Positions 26,875-36,165 of a stretch of 60,767 nt of DNA are shown piece by piece; within the stretch, counting starts at the first letter, position 1; each line of letters opens with the position of its first letter. The notes beneath the pieces were generated by a model. That model was not told where the DNA came from. It ran no database searches and saw nothing but the letters and a program-made list of their open reading frames with translations. The stretch comes from Chloroflexota bacterium (GTDB lineage Bacteria; Chloroflexota; Anaerolineae; Anaerolineales; UBA11858), in NCBI GenBank assembly GCA_018648225.1, contig JABGRQ010000061.1, forward strand, positions 1 to 60,767. The letters run 5' to 3'. The position numbers and the translations under genes are program-made.

Positions 26875-27795
26875 TCATCCGTAGATACCGTAATTAACCG
26901 GCTGCGAGGAGGCGCTGCCCGGTGCGAGCCGCTGCCAAATGGCGGGTTCTTCGGCTTGAAGTTTGGCGAGGTAGGCTTCGTGCGAGTCCACGCCGTAGAC
27001 CCACTCGTCGAGCCAGGCTTCGGTGGCAGCTTGATCGCGCGAGATTTGCTCCCATGCCAGATAGCGTTGATTATCCCGGTCGTAATAGCCCTGCACGTAG
27101 GAGGGGTGCGCGCCATAGGGCTGATGCACGACGGCGTCCACGATGATGTGCGGGATCAGCGTGCGGTTGGGGTCGCTGCGGATAACGTCTGCGGGGACAA
27201 TTTCTTCGGCAACGATGATGACGCGTTTGGCGGCGAAGGCGGCTTCTTTCTGCATCCCGATCAGGCCCCAGATTTGGGTGTTGCCCTGCTCGTCACAGCG
27301 CTGGGCGTGGATGATGGCGACATCGGGGTTGAGGGCGGGAACCACGGCGATTTGATCTGTGCCATAGGGGTTTTCCACAAAGCGGATCTCGGGGTTGGCT
27401 GCCGCTAAATCGGCGCCGAAATAACTCTTGAGGGGGAAGAAGGGCAGCCTGGACGCGCCTGCCATGTAGCGTCCCACCATGCCAAAATGTGAGTATTCTT
27501 CGATTTCAAGTTTGTGGGGGATGCCCTTCTCAATCGCCCGGCGGATGCAGTGCAGCGAGCCGACGCCGGGATTGCCCAGGTAGCTGAAGACCAGTTTGCG
27601 GGCGCATCCGGCGGCGATCATCTGGTCATAGATCAGATCGGGCGTCATGCGGCAGAGAGTCAGGTTTTTGCGCTTCTGGCGGATGATTTCATGCGCGGCG
27701 GCAAAGCCAATGAAGGCCGTGAAGCCCTCAATGGCTACAGCGTCGTCGTCGTGGACATGCGCGGCAATCGCGTTGTGAAGAGTGGTGAGTTTCAT
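26875..27795 (-). CDS. CoA-transferase subunit A
   Basis: A 306-residue alpha subunit of a family I CoA-transferase. It has the expected alternating strand-helix pattern, with DAVAIEGFTAFIGFAAAHEI near residue 20, a YLGNPGVGSLH segment near 72 and NPDVAIIHAQRCDEQGNTQIWG near 158. It pairs with subunit B, which carries the catalytic Glu. The order AOR, subunit A, subunit B, thiolase is consistent with oxidation of an aldehyde to an acid, activation to its CoA ester and thiolytic cleavage; this is inference from order only. Confidence 0.88.
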   Translation of the reverse strand: MKLTTLHNAIAAHVHDDDAVAIEGFTAFIGFAAAHEIIRQKRKNLTLCRMTPDLIYDQMIAAGCARKLVFSYLGNPGVGSLHCIRRAIEKGIPHKLEIEEYSHFGMVGRYMAGASRLPFFPLKSYFGADLAAANPEIRFVENPYGTDQIAVVPALNPDVAIIHAQRCDEQGNTQIWGLIGMQKEAAFAAKRVIIVAEEIVPADVIRSDPNRTLIPHIIVDAVVHQPYGAHPSYVQGYYDRDNQRYLAWEQISRDQAATEAWLDEWVYGVDSHEAYLAKLQAEEPAIWQRLAPGSASSQPVNYGIYG

Positions 27796-27810
27796 ACAGA
27801 TTATGTTAAA

Positions 27811-27899
27811 AATATCACCACGGAGGCACAGAGTTCACAGAGTTTTCTCCGTGATACCATAGAGATTCTCTGCGTTCTCTGTGTCTCTGTGGTGAAATT
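27811..27899. repeat. Intergenic inverted repeat after the AOR gene
   Basis: AATATCACCACGGAGGCACAG at the left pairs with CTGTGTCTCTGTGGTGAAATT at the right; CACAGAG and CTCTGTG recur inside. It lies between aor and subunit A, directly downstream of the aor stop. Confidence 0.75.
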
Positions 27900-29741
27900 C
27901 TAATTGACGATTTCGCTCAAGCCAAGTTCGGCTAGTTTTTCTGGCGTGGGGATGCCGTTCTCGTCCCAACCTTGCACGCGGTAAAACTCCGGCAGCATAT
28001 CGTCCAGCCGCACAACATGGCCTTTGGCTGGGCCAGAAGGGAGCGGTTCATTTAGCATGCGCGGGGGCAGGGTATCATCTTTTCCGGTGAAACCAGCCCG
28101 GATTAAGAACATACGCTCCAGGTTGAAGACGCGCTCCCCGGCTTGCAGCACACTTTCGGGGGTGTAATCCGCGCCGGTGGTCAGATTCATCAAACGGGTC
28201 AGGCGCGTCGGCCACAGGTTGATATCGGGGTCGAAAACATAGCGCATCGCCAGGAAAACGCACAGGCCAGTGGCATCAATATTCACAAAGGCATCGCCGA
28301 AACGTTTAATCAGGGCGGGCTTGCCATCGGTTGCCAGCGGATCAATTTTCTCCGGCACGCCGAAGACCTCGGCATAGGCCAGGTCTCCGGCCATGTGCGA
28401 AGCGCCCACGCTGGCGGTGGCATACAACAAACCCATGCCCTGCGCGCCGCGCGGATCGTAGCCGGGGAATTCCATTTTGCGAGCGGTCACTGCCAATTCG
28501 GGGTGCCCGTATTTTTCGGCCAGCCGGAAACTGCCCTCGGCCAGCGCATCGCCAAAACCTTCGCGGGTTGCCATCTTTTTGAGCATGGTAATCAGCGCGT
28601 CGCCATCGCCAAAGCGCAGCGGTTGGCCAATGTCGCTTTCGGGGATATAGCCGCTCTCGTACAAATCCATCGCCGCGGCCACCGTCATCCCGGCGGTGAT
28701 TGTATCCATACCCAGTTCGTTGCAAATATAGTTGGCTTTGGTCACGGCGGCCAGATCGTCAATGCCGCAGCCACTGCCCAGCGATGAAATGCTTTCGTAT
28801 TCCGGACCTTCGCCTTTGCCGTCATATTTTGAGCCTTCGGCCACTTCGGTCAGGCGACCGCAGGCAATCGGGCAGCGATAGCACGGCTTGGGACGGATGA
28901 GATATTTTTCAGTCAGCGTGTACCCATCAATCGTATCCACGCCTTCAAATTGGCCGCTCTGGAAATTGCGCGTCGGCAAAATACCCAGTTCATTGGTCAC
29001 CTGGGGCACGTAGGCGGTGCCATACTCGCGCAGCGATGAACCAGCTTTCATATCGGCGCCAACTTCTTTGGAAATCTCAACACTGAATTTGGTCATCTCG
29101 TCGTGATTGTGCATGGGTGGTTTTTTGCGCCCCTGCACAACGACAGCCTTTAGATTTTTGCTGCCCATCACCGCGCCAACCCCAGAGCGGGCCGCGGCGC
29201 GGTGTTTGTCGTTCATGATGGCGGCCATCAAGGCCAAATTTTCACCCGCCGGGCCGATGCAGGCCACTTTGGCTTTGGGATCGGTCTCTGCCAGCAGCGC
29301 ATCGGTGGTCTGATGCGTATCTTGCCCCCAAAGGTGCGCGGCGGGCCGGATTTCAACCTGGTCCTCGTTAATCCACAGATAAACTGGCTCGGCGGCTTTC
29401 CCGGTAAAGATAAACATATCGTAGCCGGTGCGTTTCATCCAGGTGGGGAAATCGCCGCCCGAATTGGAGTTTGAGATCGCGCCGGTGAGTGGGGATTTGG
29501 TCACCACCATATAACGGTTTCCCGTGGGGGCAGGCGTGCCGGTGAGGGGGCCGGTGGCGAAAATGAGCATATTCTCCGGCGAAAGCGGATCGGCTTTGGG
29601 TTCCATGCCCTCATAAAGATATTTGATGGCCCAGCCACGCCCGCCGAGAAAGTCTTTGGCTACAGCGGGGTCAACTTCTTCGCGTTCAATCGTTTGCTTG
29701 GTAAGATCAATTCTTAATATTTGTCCGTGCCAGCCGTTCAT
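27900..29741 (-). CDS. aor: Aldehyde:ferredoxin oxidoreductase (tungsten)
   Basis: A 613-residue AOR-family enzyme, starting at the ATG at 29741 behind AAAGGA. The N-terminal domain begins MNGWHGQILRIDL and has GGRGWAIKYLY and TGNRYMVVTKSPLTGA. The cofactor-binding segments include SGVGAVMGSKNLKAVVV. The [4Fe-4S] ligands are in CYRCPIACGR (about residue 290), with a distal Cys in the GLCVFLAMRY region. AORs oxidise aldehydes to acids with ferredoxin, or run in reverse to reduce acids. A MoaD-like carrier gene lies upstream. The cofactor would be a tungsten bis-pterin. Confidence 0.95.
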   Translation of the reverse strand: MNGWHGQILRIDLTKQTIEREEVDPAVAKDFLGGRGWAIKYLYEGMEPKADPLSPENMLIFATGPLTGTPAPTGNRYMVVTKSPLTGAISNSNSGGDFPTWMKRTGYDMFIFTGKAAEPVYLWINEDQVEIRPAAHLWGQDTHQTTDALLAETDPKAKVACIGPAGENLALMAAIMNDKHRAAARSGVGAVMGSKNLKAVVVQGRKKPPMHNHDEMTKFSVEISKEVGADMKAGSSLREYGTAYVPQVTNELGILPTRNFQSGQFEGVDTIDGYTLTEKYLIRPKPCYRCPIACGRLTEVAEGSKYDGKGEGPEYESISSLGSGCGIDDLAAVTKANYICNELGMDTITAGMTVAAAMDLYESGYIPESDIGQPLRFGDGDALITMLKKMATREGFGDALAEGSFRLAEKYGHPELAVTARKMEFPGYDPRGAQGMGLLYATASVGASHMAGDLAYAEVFGVPEKIDPLATDGKPALIKRFGDAFVNIDATGLCVFLAMRYVFDPDINLWPTRLTRLMNLTTGADYTPESVLQAGERVFNLERMFLIRAGFTGKDDTLPPRMLNEPLPSGPAKGHVVRLDDMLPEFYRVQGWDENGIPTPEKLAELGLSEIVN

Positions 29742-29995
29742 AAAATATATCCTTTCAAAAATACTACTCCGGTGCGACGTACTTGTCTCCAAACTTTTTT
29801 GAGTGAGAACTGCATGAATAAGTGCGTTACACTTTCGTATATCTGTACAAAATGCGGAACGCGAATATCGCGAATAGGCGAATTTCGCCAATATCTATGT
29901 TTTTTTCATTCGCACAACTCGCGTTGAAATTTGGCAATCATTTCCTAAATGTACGGTAGAAAACTTTCTTTGCGCCTTCGCGTCTTTGCGTGATA

Positions 29996-30235
29996 CTACC
30001 CTCCGGCCACCGCCGAGAAGACACATATCACGTCGCCGTTTTTGAGTTTTTGCTCCGGGTCCGAGACATGCCCGTTGAGCAGAATCACGTTGCTTGCGTC
30101 GTAGGCAATCTCAAAACGCTCAACGATCTGCCGCACAACCGTATCGATAGGCACATTCATCTGGCAGGTGTTGCCTTTTGTGCCCTCCGGTAATTTTTGC
30201 CGATAGTTTGCGATGAGTTTGACGGATATTTGCAT
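29996..30235 (-). CDS. MoaD/ThiS-like sulfur carrier
   Basis: A ubiquitin-fold protein of 79 residues ending in the diagnostic Gly-Gly (FSAVAGG), the site that is adenylated and thiocarboxylated. I use the ATG at 30235, which gives the usual length; an ATG 9 codons upstream is possible. The body shows ISVKLIANYRQKLPEG, then VILLNGHVSDPEQKLKNGDVICVFSAVAGG. Placed just upstream of aor, it probably supplies sulfur for the pterin cofactor of that enzyme. The 254 bp between the two genes contains no other gene that I can support. Confidence 0.85.
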   Translation of the reverse strand: MQISVKLIANYRQKLPEGTKGNTCQMNVPIDTVVRQIVERFEIAYDASNVILLNGHVSDPEQKLKNGDVICVFSAVAGG

Positions 30236-30600
30236 CTGTTTCTTGGCTGCCAGATTATTCATAACGAAATATATGCTTCGGCGCAAACCGGCCAATATAA
30301 CCTTGATTGAGTGATTCAACGAGTTAGCACATGGCTGATTCATTCTATTGCAGATCAGATGGCGCGTCAATGAATTTGGTCGACGCAAATTGGCCGGTTC
30401 AACTTTCGAGTTTTTCTAATGAAAAAACTGCAACTACCAAATGTGCATACTTCAGATATATCTGCTCATTTCTGAGTTTTCCCAATGCCCCGCCGCTGTG
30501 CGGTTCGAGATGACATTATTAACCCAAAAACCAGGTGCTTGAGACTCTTCTTGTCCCAAGCACCCGGTTTTGTTTTTCTGGATTAGTTTCTAGCTTTTGT
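30236..30600. other. Gene-free gap before the ABC exporter genes
   Basis: I see no supportable coding region here. It contains the promoter side of the MoaD-like gene and the terminator at 30527-30571. The sequence is AT-rich around 30340-30480, and no tRNA, riboswitch or repeat family member was recognised. Confidence 0.6.
30527..30571 (-). terminator. Intrinsic terminator of the ABC exporter operon
   Basis: AAACCAGGTGCTTG (plus strand) pairs with CAAGCACCCGGTTT with one mismatch. On the minus strand the hairpin is followed by a short T run. It lies 30 bp after the stop codon at 30601. Confidence 0.8.
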
Positions 30601-32490
30601 TTAGCTTACTTCAGCATACTCAAACTGGCTATTATAAAGCTCGGCATAGAAACCCTTGCGTTGCAGCAACTCTTCGTGCTGGCCTTGCTCGACGATATCG
30701 CCTTCGTTCATCACCAAAATCCAGTCGGCGTTGCGGATGGTGGACAGGCGGTGCGCAATGATAAAGCTGGTGCGGCCTTCCATCAGGTTGTCCATCGCCT
30801 TCTGGATCAAAACCTCGGTGCGCGTATCCACTGAACTGGTGGCTTCATCCAGAATCAACATGGTTGGGTCAATCAAAATCGCCCGCGCAATCGTCAGGAG
30901 TTGTTTTTGGCCTTGAGAGATATTGGTGGCTTCTTCATTGAGTACCAGATCGTAGCCATCGGGCAGGGTGCGCACAAAGTGATCTACGTGGGCGGCCTGG
31001 GCGGCGGCTATCACAGTTTCATCGCTGGCGCCGGGTTGCCCATAACGGATATTTTCCATAATCGTGTCGTTGTACAGCCAGGTATCCTGCAGCACCATCC
31101 CCAGCATACAGCGCAGATCGCCGCGGCTGAAATCCTTGATATTGTAGCCATCGATCAGGATTGAACCCTTGTCTACATCGTAAAAGCGCATCAGCAGCTT
31201 GACGATGGTGGTCTTCCCCGCGCCAGTTGGGCCAACAATGGCGATCTTCTGCCCCGGCTGAACATCGGCGGAGAAATTGTGGATGATGGCTTTCTCCGGA
31301 TCGTACCCGAATTGAACATTCTGGAAGATTACGTGTCCTTCAATTGCTTCCGGGTAGACCGGGTCAGCCACATCAGGGATTTCCTCCGCTTCGGCCAGGA
31401 ACTCGAAGACGCGTTCCGCCGCCGCCGCGGTTTGTTGGAGAATATTGGAGATATTGGCGATCTGGGTCAGGGGCTGGGTGAACGAACTCATATACTGGAT
31501 GAAGGCCTGAATATCGCCCACGGTGATGGCATTTTGGGTTGCCAGATAGCCGCCCAAAATCGCGATTCCCACATAGCCCAGATTGCCCACAAAGCGCATC
31601 ACCGGCATCATTAAGCTGGAAAGGAATTGAGATTTCCAGGCAGAGCTATACAGGGTGTCATTTAGCCCATCAAAGCGCTCCACACTCTCGGCTTCGCCGT
31701 TGAAGGCTTTCATCACCAGATGTCCGCCAAACATTTCTTCGACATGCCCGTTGACATGGCCGAGGTAATCTTGCTGCTGTTTGAAGAATTTCTGCGACTG
31801 ACGTACGATCAGCGAAATCACAACCATCGAGAGCGGCACAACCAGCAGCGCCACCAGGGTCATTTGCCAGCTAATCGTGAACATCATAATCAGCACGCCG
31901 ACCACCGAGACCACGGATGTAATAATCTGCGAAAGACTCTGATTTAAGGTTTGGCTGACCGTATCCACATCGTTAGTGATGCGCGAAAGCACTTCACCCT
32001 GACTGGTGTTATCGAAGTATCTGAATGGCAGTCGATTGATTTTTTCGGCAATATCTTTGCGGAAACGATAGGTTATATCCATCGAAATGCCGGACATGAT
32101 CCAGCCCTGGATATAGCCAAACAGTGTGGAACCGAGATACAAACCCAGCGCGATGAGGATAATGCGGCCGATATAGGCGAAATCAATCCCGGAGCCGGTT
32201 CCGGCAATCTGGGCGATGACGCCCTCAAAAAGTTTGGTGGTAGCCTTGCCCAATATTTTAGGGCCGATGATACTGAAGATGGTCGAAGCGACCGCGAAGA
32301 GCATCACAACTAGAATCGTAAATTTATAAGCGCCCAGATACTCGCCCAACTGGCGCATGGTGCCCTTGAAATCGCGGGCTTTGTCGCCTTTCATCATCGC
32401 CATCGGGCCATGTCCCATTGGGCCGCGCCTGCGCATGGGGGGGGCAGCCGGTTTTTGCTCGGATGATTTTGTGTCACTGTGCATACTCAT
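30601..32490 (-). CDS. ABC exporter half-transporter, consensus ATPase site
   Basis: A 629-residue fused membrane and ATPase protein. A basic, Pro/Met/His-rich N-terminal tail of about 45 residues precedes six membrane helices (about 55-345). The ATPase has Walker A GPTGAGKTT, Q-loop, signature ISQGQKQ, Walker B MLILDEATSSVD with catalytic Glu, and switch His in AHRLST. It starts inside the stop of the upstream gene (ATGA), so the two half-transporters are made together and form a heterodimer. Family members export drugs, lipids or peptides. The MarR regulator upstream suggests induction by a small molecule. Confidence 0.92.
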   Translation of the reverse strand: MSMHSDTKSSEQKPAAPPMRRRGPMGHGPMAMMKGDKARDFKGTMRQLGEYLGAYKFTILVVMLFAVASTIFSIIGPKILGKATTKLFEGVIAQIAGTGSGIDFAYIGRIILIALGLYLGSTLFGYIQGWIMSGISMDITYRFRKDIAEKINRLPFRYFDNTSQGEVLSRITNDVDTVSQTLNQSLSQIITSVVSVVGVLIMMFTISWQMTLVALLVVPLSMVVISLIVRQSQKFFKQQQDYLGHVNGHVEEMFGGHLVMKAFNGEAESVERFDGLNDTLYSSAWKSQFLSSLMMPVMRFVGNLGYVGIAILGGYLATQNAITVGDIQAFIQYMSSFTQPLTQIANISNILQQTAAAAERVFEFLAEAEEIPDVADPVYPEAIEGHVIFQNVQFGYDPEKAIIHNFSADVQPGQKIAIVGPTGAGKTTIVKLLMRFYDVDKGSILIDGYNIKDFSRGDLRCMLGMVLQDTWLYNDTIMENIRYGQPGASDETVIAAAQAAHVDHFVRTLPDGYDLVLNEEATNISQGQKQLLTIARAILIDPTMLILDEATSSVDTRTEVLIQKAMDNLMEGRTSFIIAHRLSTIRNADWILVMNEGDIVEQGQHEELLQRKGFYAELYNSQFEYAEVS

Positions 32491-34721
32491 GCCAGCTCCT
32501 CCTTGCTTAACTGCGAGGTAGCAATTTCTTGATACGTTTCGCAGTTTTTCATTAACTCGTTATGTGTACCTTTTCCAACTACCCGCCCCTCATCGAGGAC
32601 AATAATCTGGTTGGCATTTTTGACGGTTGCCACGCGCTGGGTGACCAGCAGTACTGTACTAGCGCCCGTTTTTTGCTTCAATGCCTTGCGCAAGGCGGAG
32701 TCGGTCTTGAAATCCAGCGCCGAAAAACTGTCGTCGAAAATATAAATTGGCGGCTTCTTGACCAGGGCGCGTGCAATTGCTAGGCGCTGCCGCTGCCCGC
32801 CAGATACGTTCGTGCCGCCCTGGGAAATCTCAGATTCGAGACCTTCCGCTTTGGCCGCGATGAACTCGGTGGCCTGGGCGATTTCGGTAGCTTCGTCTAA
32901 AACTTCATCGCTGGCGTTTTGGTCCGCATAGCGCAGGTTGCTCTCAATCGTCCCGGAGAACAACATGCCCTGTTGTGGCACATAGCCAATCTTGTCGCGC
33001 AGATCGCTCTGCCGCACTTCACGAATATCCAGGCCATCGAGATAGATGGCGCCTTCGGTCACATCGTAAAAGCGCGGAATCAAATTTACAACGGTAGATT
33101 TTCCGCAGCCAGTGGAGCCAATAAACGCGGTTGTCTCACCGGGGCGGGCCGAAAAGCTGATATTACGCAGCACATCATCCAGCGCGCCGGGATACCGGAA
33201 AGAAACATCGCGGAATTCAATCTCGCCCTTGAATGGTTCGGTAAATTGCCGGGGTTCTTGCGGGTCGGTGATGCTTGTCTCCGTTTCGAGTACATCGGCG
33301 ATGCGCGCCCCCGATACGGCTGCTCGAGGCAAAAAAATGAACATCATCGACATCATCAGGAAGGAAAAAACAATCTGCATGGCATATTGCAGGAAAGCCA
33401 TCATGTCGCCCACTTGCATATTCGCCTCAGCGACTTGATGCGCACCCACCCAGATAATGCTTACGGAGAGAACATTCATCAACAGCATCATCAATGGCAT
33501 CATCGTGACCATTACCCGTGCAATGAACAGGCTGACATCGGTTAGATCGCGGTTCGCTTTGTCAAAACGCACAGCTTCGTCTGCTTGTTTGTTGAAAGCC
33601 CGGATCACCATCATGCCGGAAAGATTTTCGCGCGTCACCAGATTTAGGCGGTCAATTAAATTTTGGACGACTTTGAATTTCGGCAGGGCAATCGCGAAGA
33701 TCGTCAGGATGATGGTGATCAGCGCCAGTACAGCAATGCCAATTAACCACCACATGCCAGCCCCCTTATCAATCGCCCGAATGATGCCGCCAATACCTAT
33801 AATGGGGGCGAAGAAGACCATACGCTGGATCATGAAGATCACATGCTGTACCTGAGTGACATCGTTGGTCGAACGCGTAATCAGGGATGCCGTGGAAAAT
33901 TTGTCGAACTCGGTGTTCGAGAAACTTTCTACTTTTTTGAAAGCATCTTTGCGAATATCGCGCGCGGCCCCCGCTGCAGTGCGGGCAGCCAGGAAGCCAA
34001 CCGCAATTGTACAGGCTCCGCCAAGCAGCGAGATCAACAGCATAGTGCCGCCGATGCGTAAAATATAGCTGGTTTGCAATTTGGCCGTATTCATGCCAAT
34101 CGCTTCATACTCAGCCCGGACTGCGCTAACCGCCATCTGGTTGATCATGCTATCGCCGAGGGCGGCAAATTGTTCGTTAATCTGGGCACTGATTTGTGAA
34201 AGTTGCGCGGCGGGCATCTGTGTCAGCAGGCTGAAAACATCCATCCCGGCGGGAATTTTGGCGGGATCGAAGCCAAGCCCCATGTCGGGCGCGCTTTCTG
34301 GATTGGCGATCATCTGCTCGATGCCGGAGACGACCAGCAGGGGTTTGCCCATCACAGGGATGAGTGCGTCAACCTCGGCCTGATCCAGCTCCCGGAGCAG
34401 GTAAAGCGGCTCCTGCGCCAGGGCAGGATACGCCTCGAGATGCAATTCTGCCTCGGGGGACTGCGCGTCCACCAGCGTATAATCCGCCAGCACCCGCGTT
34501 TGATCGTCAGCGCTCATGAAAATGAGTAACTTATCCATCTGGCTCTGGCGAATGGCCTCGGGGACGGCGCTCTCTACGCCGCTTTGCTGAATGCCGACAT
34601 TGATAATCCGGGAGAGATAATCTGGCAGCGCCAGATCGGCATTGGCCTGCACAAACAGCAGGACAATGGTGATGAGAATAAAATATGTATAGGGTTTTAA
34701 ATATTTGGTCAATCGTAGCAT
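32487..34721 (-). CDS. ABC exporter half-transporter, degenerate ATPase site
   Basis: A 744-residue partner half-transporter. After the first helix (about 12-30) there is an insertion of about 185 residues, predicted extracytoplasmic and rich in Ala, Glu and Gln, before helix 2 near 228. The ATPase domain has Walker A GSTGCGKST and signature VSGGQRQR, but Walker B reads IYIFDDSFSALD, with Asp in place of the catalytic Glu; the switch position reads TQRVAT with Gln instead of His. This degeneracy is the rule for one half of heterodimeric exporters such as BmrCD. It begins 14 bp after the MarR gene. Confidence 0.92.
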   Translation of the reverse strand: MLRLTKYLKPYTYFILITIVLLFVQANADLALPDYLSRIINVGIQQSGVESAVPEAIRQSQMDKLLIFMSADDQTRVLADYTLVDAQSPEAELHLEAYPALAQEPLYLLRELDQAEVDALIPVMGKPLLVVSGIEQMIANPESAPDMGLGFDPAKIPAGMDVFSLLTQMPAAQLSQISAQINEQFAALGDSMINQMAVSAVRAEYEAIGMNTAKLQTSYILRIGGTMLLISLLGGACTIAVGFLAARTAAGAARDIRKDAFKKVESFSNTEFDKFSTASLITRSTNDVTQVQHVIFMIQRMVFFAPIIGIGGIIRAIDKGAGMWWLIGIAVLALITIILTIFAIALPKFKVVQNLIDRLNLVTRENLSGMMVIRAFNKQADEAVRFDKANRDLTDVSLFIARVMVTMMPLMMLLMNVLSVSIIWVGAHQVAEANMQVGDMMAFLQYAMQIVFSFLMMSMMFIFLPRAAVSGARIADVLETETSITDPQEPRQFTEPFKGEIEFRDVSFRYPGALDDVLRNISFSARPGETTAFIGSTGCGKSTVVNLIPRFYDVTEGAIYLDGLDIREVRQSDLRDKIGYVPQQGMLFSGTIESNLRYADQNASDEVLDEATEIAQATEFIAAKAEGLESEISQGGTNVSGGQRQRLAIARALVKKPPIYIFDDSFSALDFKTDSALRKALKQKTGASTVLLVTQRVATVKNANQIIVLDEGRVVGKGTHNELMKNCETYQEIATSQLSKEELA

Positions 34722-34735
34722 GTTGAAAATGCTCC

Positions 34736-35197
34736 TTAGTGTGGGATTTCAGTGGTCTGGCCGAGCGACTCCCCCTTGTCGATCAGGATATTCAGCGCGG
34801 CGGTAATTTGCTCTTTTTCGGCGGGCGAGAGCGCGACAGCCAGATCATCGAGCCAGCCCTGGCGGGCGCGGATACTCTCTTCGAGTATCTGGCAACCTTT
34901 ATCGGTGAGGACGATTTGCTTGACACGCCGGTCGTTTGGGTCTTCTGTACGCGAAATGAGTGCCTGTTGCACCAGGCGTTCCAGCATCTGGCTGACGGCC
35001 GCGCTGGTCACGCCCAAATGATCGCCCAGGTCGGTGACGCCGCTGCTGCCCATGCGGTGAATATGGAACAAAGCGCCAAGCTGCGACATGGAAAGCCCGC
35101 TTTCTCGAACGTAGCCGAGAAAATTGCGCATCGAGCGGCGCATGAATATTTTGATCCATTGATGCAGCGTATTTACAAATATATCGGCAGATGACAT
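34736..35197 (-). CDS. MarR-family transcriptional regulator
   Basis: A 153-residue winged-helix regulator, starting at the ATG at 35197 with AAGGA at good spacing. The recognition region reads GVTDLGDHLGVTSAAVSQMLERLVQQALISR, and the wing carries the MarR signature DPNDRRVKQIVLTDKG. MarR proteins bind palindromes as dimers and release DNA on ligand binding. It is the first gene of the exporter operon and is likely its own repressor through the AT-rich site at 35311-35345. Confidence 0.93.
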   Translation of the reverse strand: MSSADIFVNTLHQWIKIFMRRSMRNFLGYVRESGLSMSQLGALFHIHRMGSSGVTDLGDHLGVTSAAVSQMLERLVQQALISRTEDPNDRRVKQIVLTDKGCQILEESIRARQGWLDDLAVALSPAEKEQITAALNILIDKGESLGQTTEIPH

Positions 35198-35310
35198 ACT
35201 TCGTATCCTTGTGAGCTTTCGCCGCGCCGCAAATGGCTGCAAAAAAATATGGCGTGGCATAGCCATTCCTTATTTTTTTTGGATTCCACAGTTCACTTTG
35301 GCGAAAATTT

Positions 35311-35345
35311 CACTTATATAGTTAAGTAAACTGAAATATATAGTT
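35311..35345 (-). promoter_or_regulatory. Candidate MarR operator/promoter
   Basis: An AT-rich stretch with a partial palindrome, AGTTAAGTAAACT (35320-35332), set between two copies of TATATAGTT. It lies upstream of the MarR gene in an otherwise more GC-balanced region. The assignment rests on position and symmetry only. Confidence 0.35.
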
Positions 35346-35420
35346 GTCTTAGGAATTTGTCAAGGGGAAAAATGCACGCCCCCGCGCATCTGGCGGAGGC
35401 GTTTGGATGTTGTGCTGTGA

Positions 35421-35897
35421 TTATTTTGCTTCTGGCAGGATGTATTCACCCTCGGTGACGAGTTGGGCTTTGCCACCGTCTTGCTCTTCGTAGATGAAGT
35501 ATTTCAGGGCGATGGGCATAACCTGAGCCAACATGCCCTGCGCCGGGCAGTAGCGCACGGCAGAAAGCTCCATGGCGCGCAGAACGGCTTTTTCGGCGAT
35601 GCCCTTGCCAGTGACATGATATTCAATTGTGGCGGCAGTGAAAACTTTGGGGTGCTGATCGGCGCGCTCGGTGCTGACGCGTACATCGTAGGCGGTGATT
35701 TCCTGGCGTTTTTTCGCTAAAATTGAAATTACATCCATCGCCGTGCAGCCCGCAAGGCTGAGGGCCATCAACTCCATGGGGCGAAAACCATCGTTATCGC
35801 CGCCCACGCCGGGGTCTGTGCCCAGGGGGACTTCAAAGCCGGAATCGGATGTTCCGGTGAAGCTCATACGACCGTGCCAGGTTACTTTTGCATCCAT
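35421..35897 (-). CDS. OsmC family protein
   Basis: A 158-residue OsmC/YhfA-like protein. The segment FRPMELMALSLAGCTAMDVISILAKKRQ carries the first conserved Cys in the family position, and SAVRYCPAQGMLAQ carries the second. The N-terminal half is a beta sheet (VTWHGRMSFTG). Members reduce peroxides or act in sulfur-stress responses. Unlike the OsmC at 22753-23160 it has the full-length N-terminal strand. It stands alone between the MarR/ABC operon and the TlpA genes. Confidence 0.88.
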   Translation of the reverse strand: MDAKVTWHGRMSFTGTSDSGFEVPLGTDPGVGGDNDGFRPMELMALSLAGCTAMDVISILAKKRQEITAYDVRVSTERADQHPKVFTAATIEYHVTGKGIAEKAVLRAMELSAVRYCPAQGMLAQVMPIALKYFIYEEQDGGKAQLVTEGEYILPEAK

Positions 35898-36063
35898 GTT
35901 TTCTCTCCATAAAAATATAAATCACGAGGCTCTTGTGTAAAAAATGTGCAAATCAAATAATGTCATGCTGAGGCGCAGCCGAAGCATCCAGCGAAGCGCC
36001 TGCGCTGTGCTAGACCCTTCGCTATCGAAACAATATTTCTGCACACTTTCGCCAGATGAGCCA

Positions 36064-36150
36064 ATCACGAATGTGTACGAATTGCTCGAATGACACGAAT
36101 ATTGTGAGCATTTTCAGGAGGTAATTCGTGTGATTTGTGCCATTCGTGAT
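36064..36150. repeat. Intergenic inverted repeat, CACGAAT family
   Basis: ATCACGAATG at 36064 pairs with CATTCGTGAT ending at 36150, and GACACGAAT pairs with ATTCGTGTG inside. It lies just downstream of the TlpA-like gene ending at 36166. A fragment of the GTCATGCTGAGG-type repeat lies near 35960-36000. Confidence 0.65.
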
Positions 36151-36165
36151 AAAAATTTGTAAATA

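Noticed and set aside
26769-27116. N-terminal extension of CoA-transferase subunit B
   Set aside because: It overlaps the 3' part of subunit A and the intergenic repeat, and family similarity starts at the ATG at 26768.
23272-29741. Steroid ring degradation (IpdAB/FadA6-like) as the role of the CoA-transferase and thiolase
   Set aside because: Subunit B has the catalytic Glu of true CoA-transferases and the neighbours are AOR and an aminotransferase, with no steroid genes.
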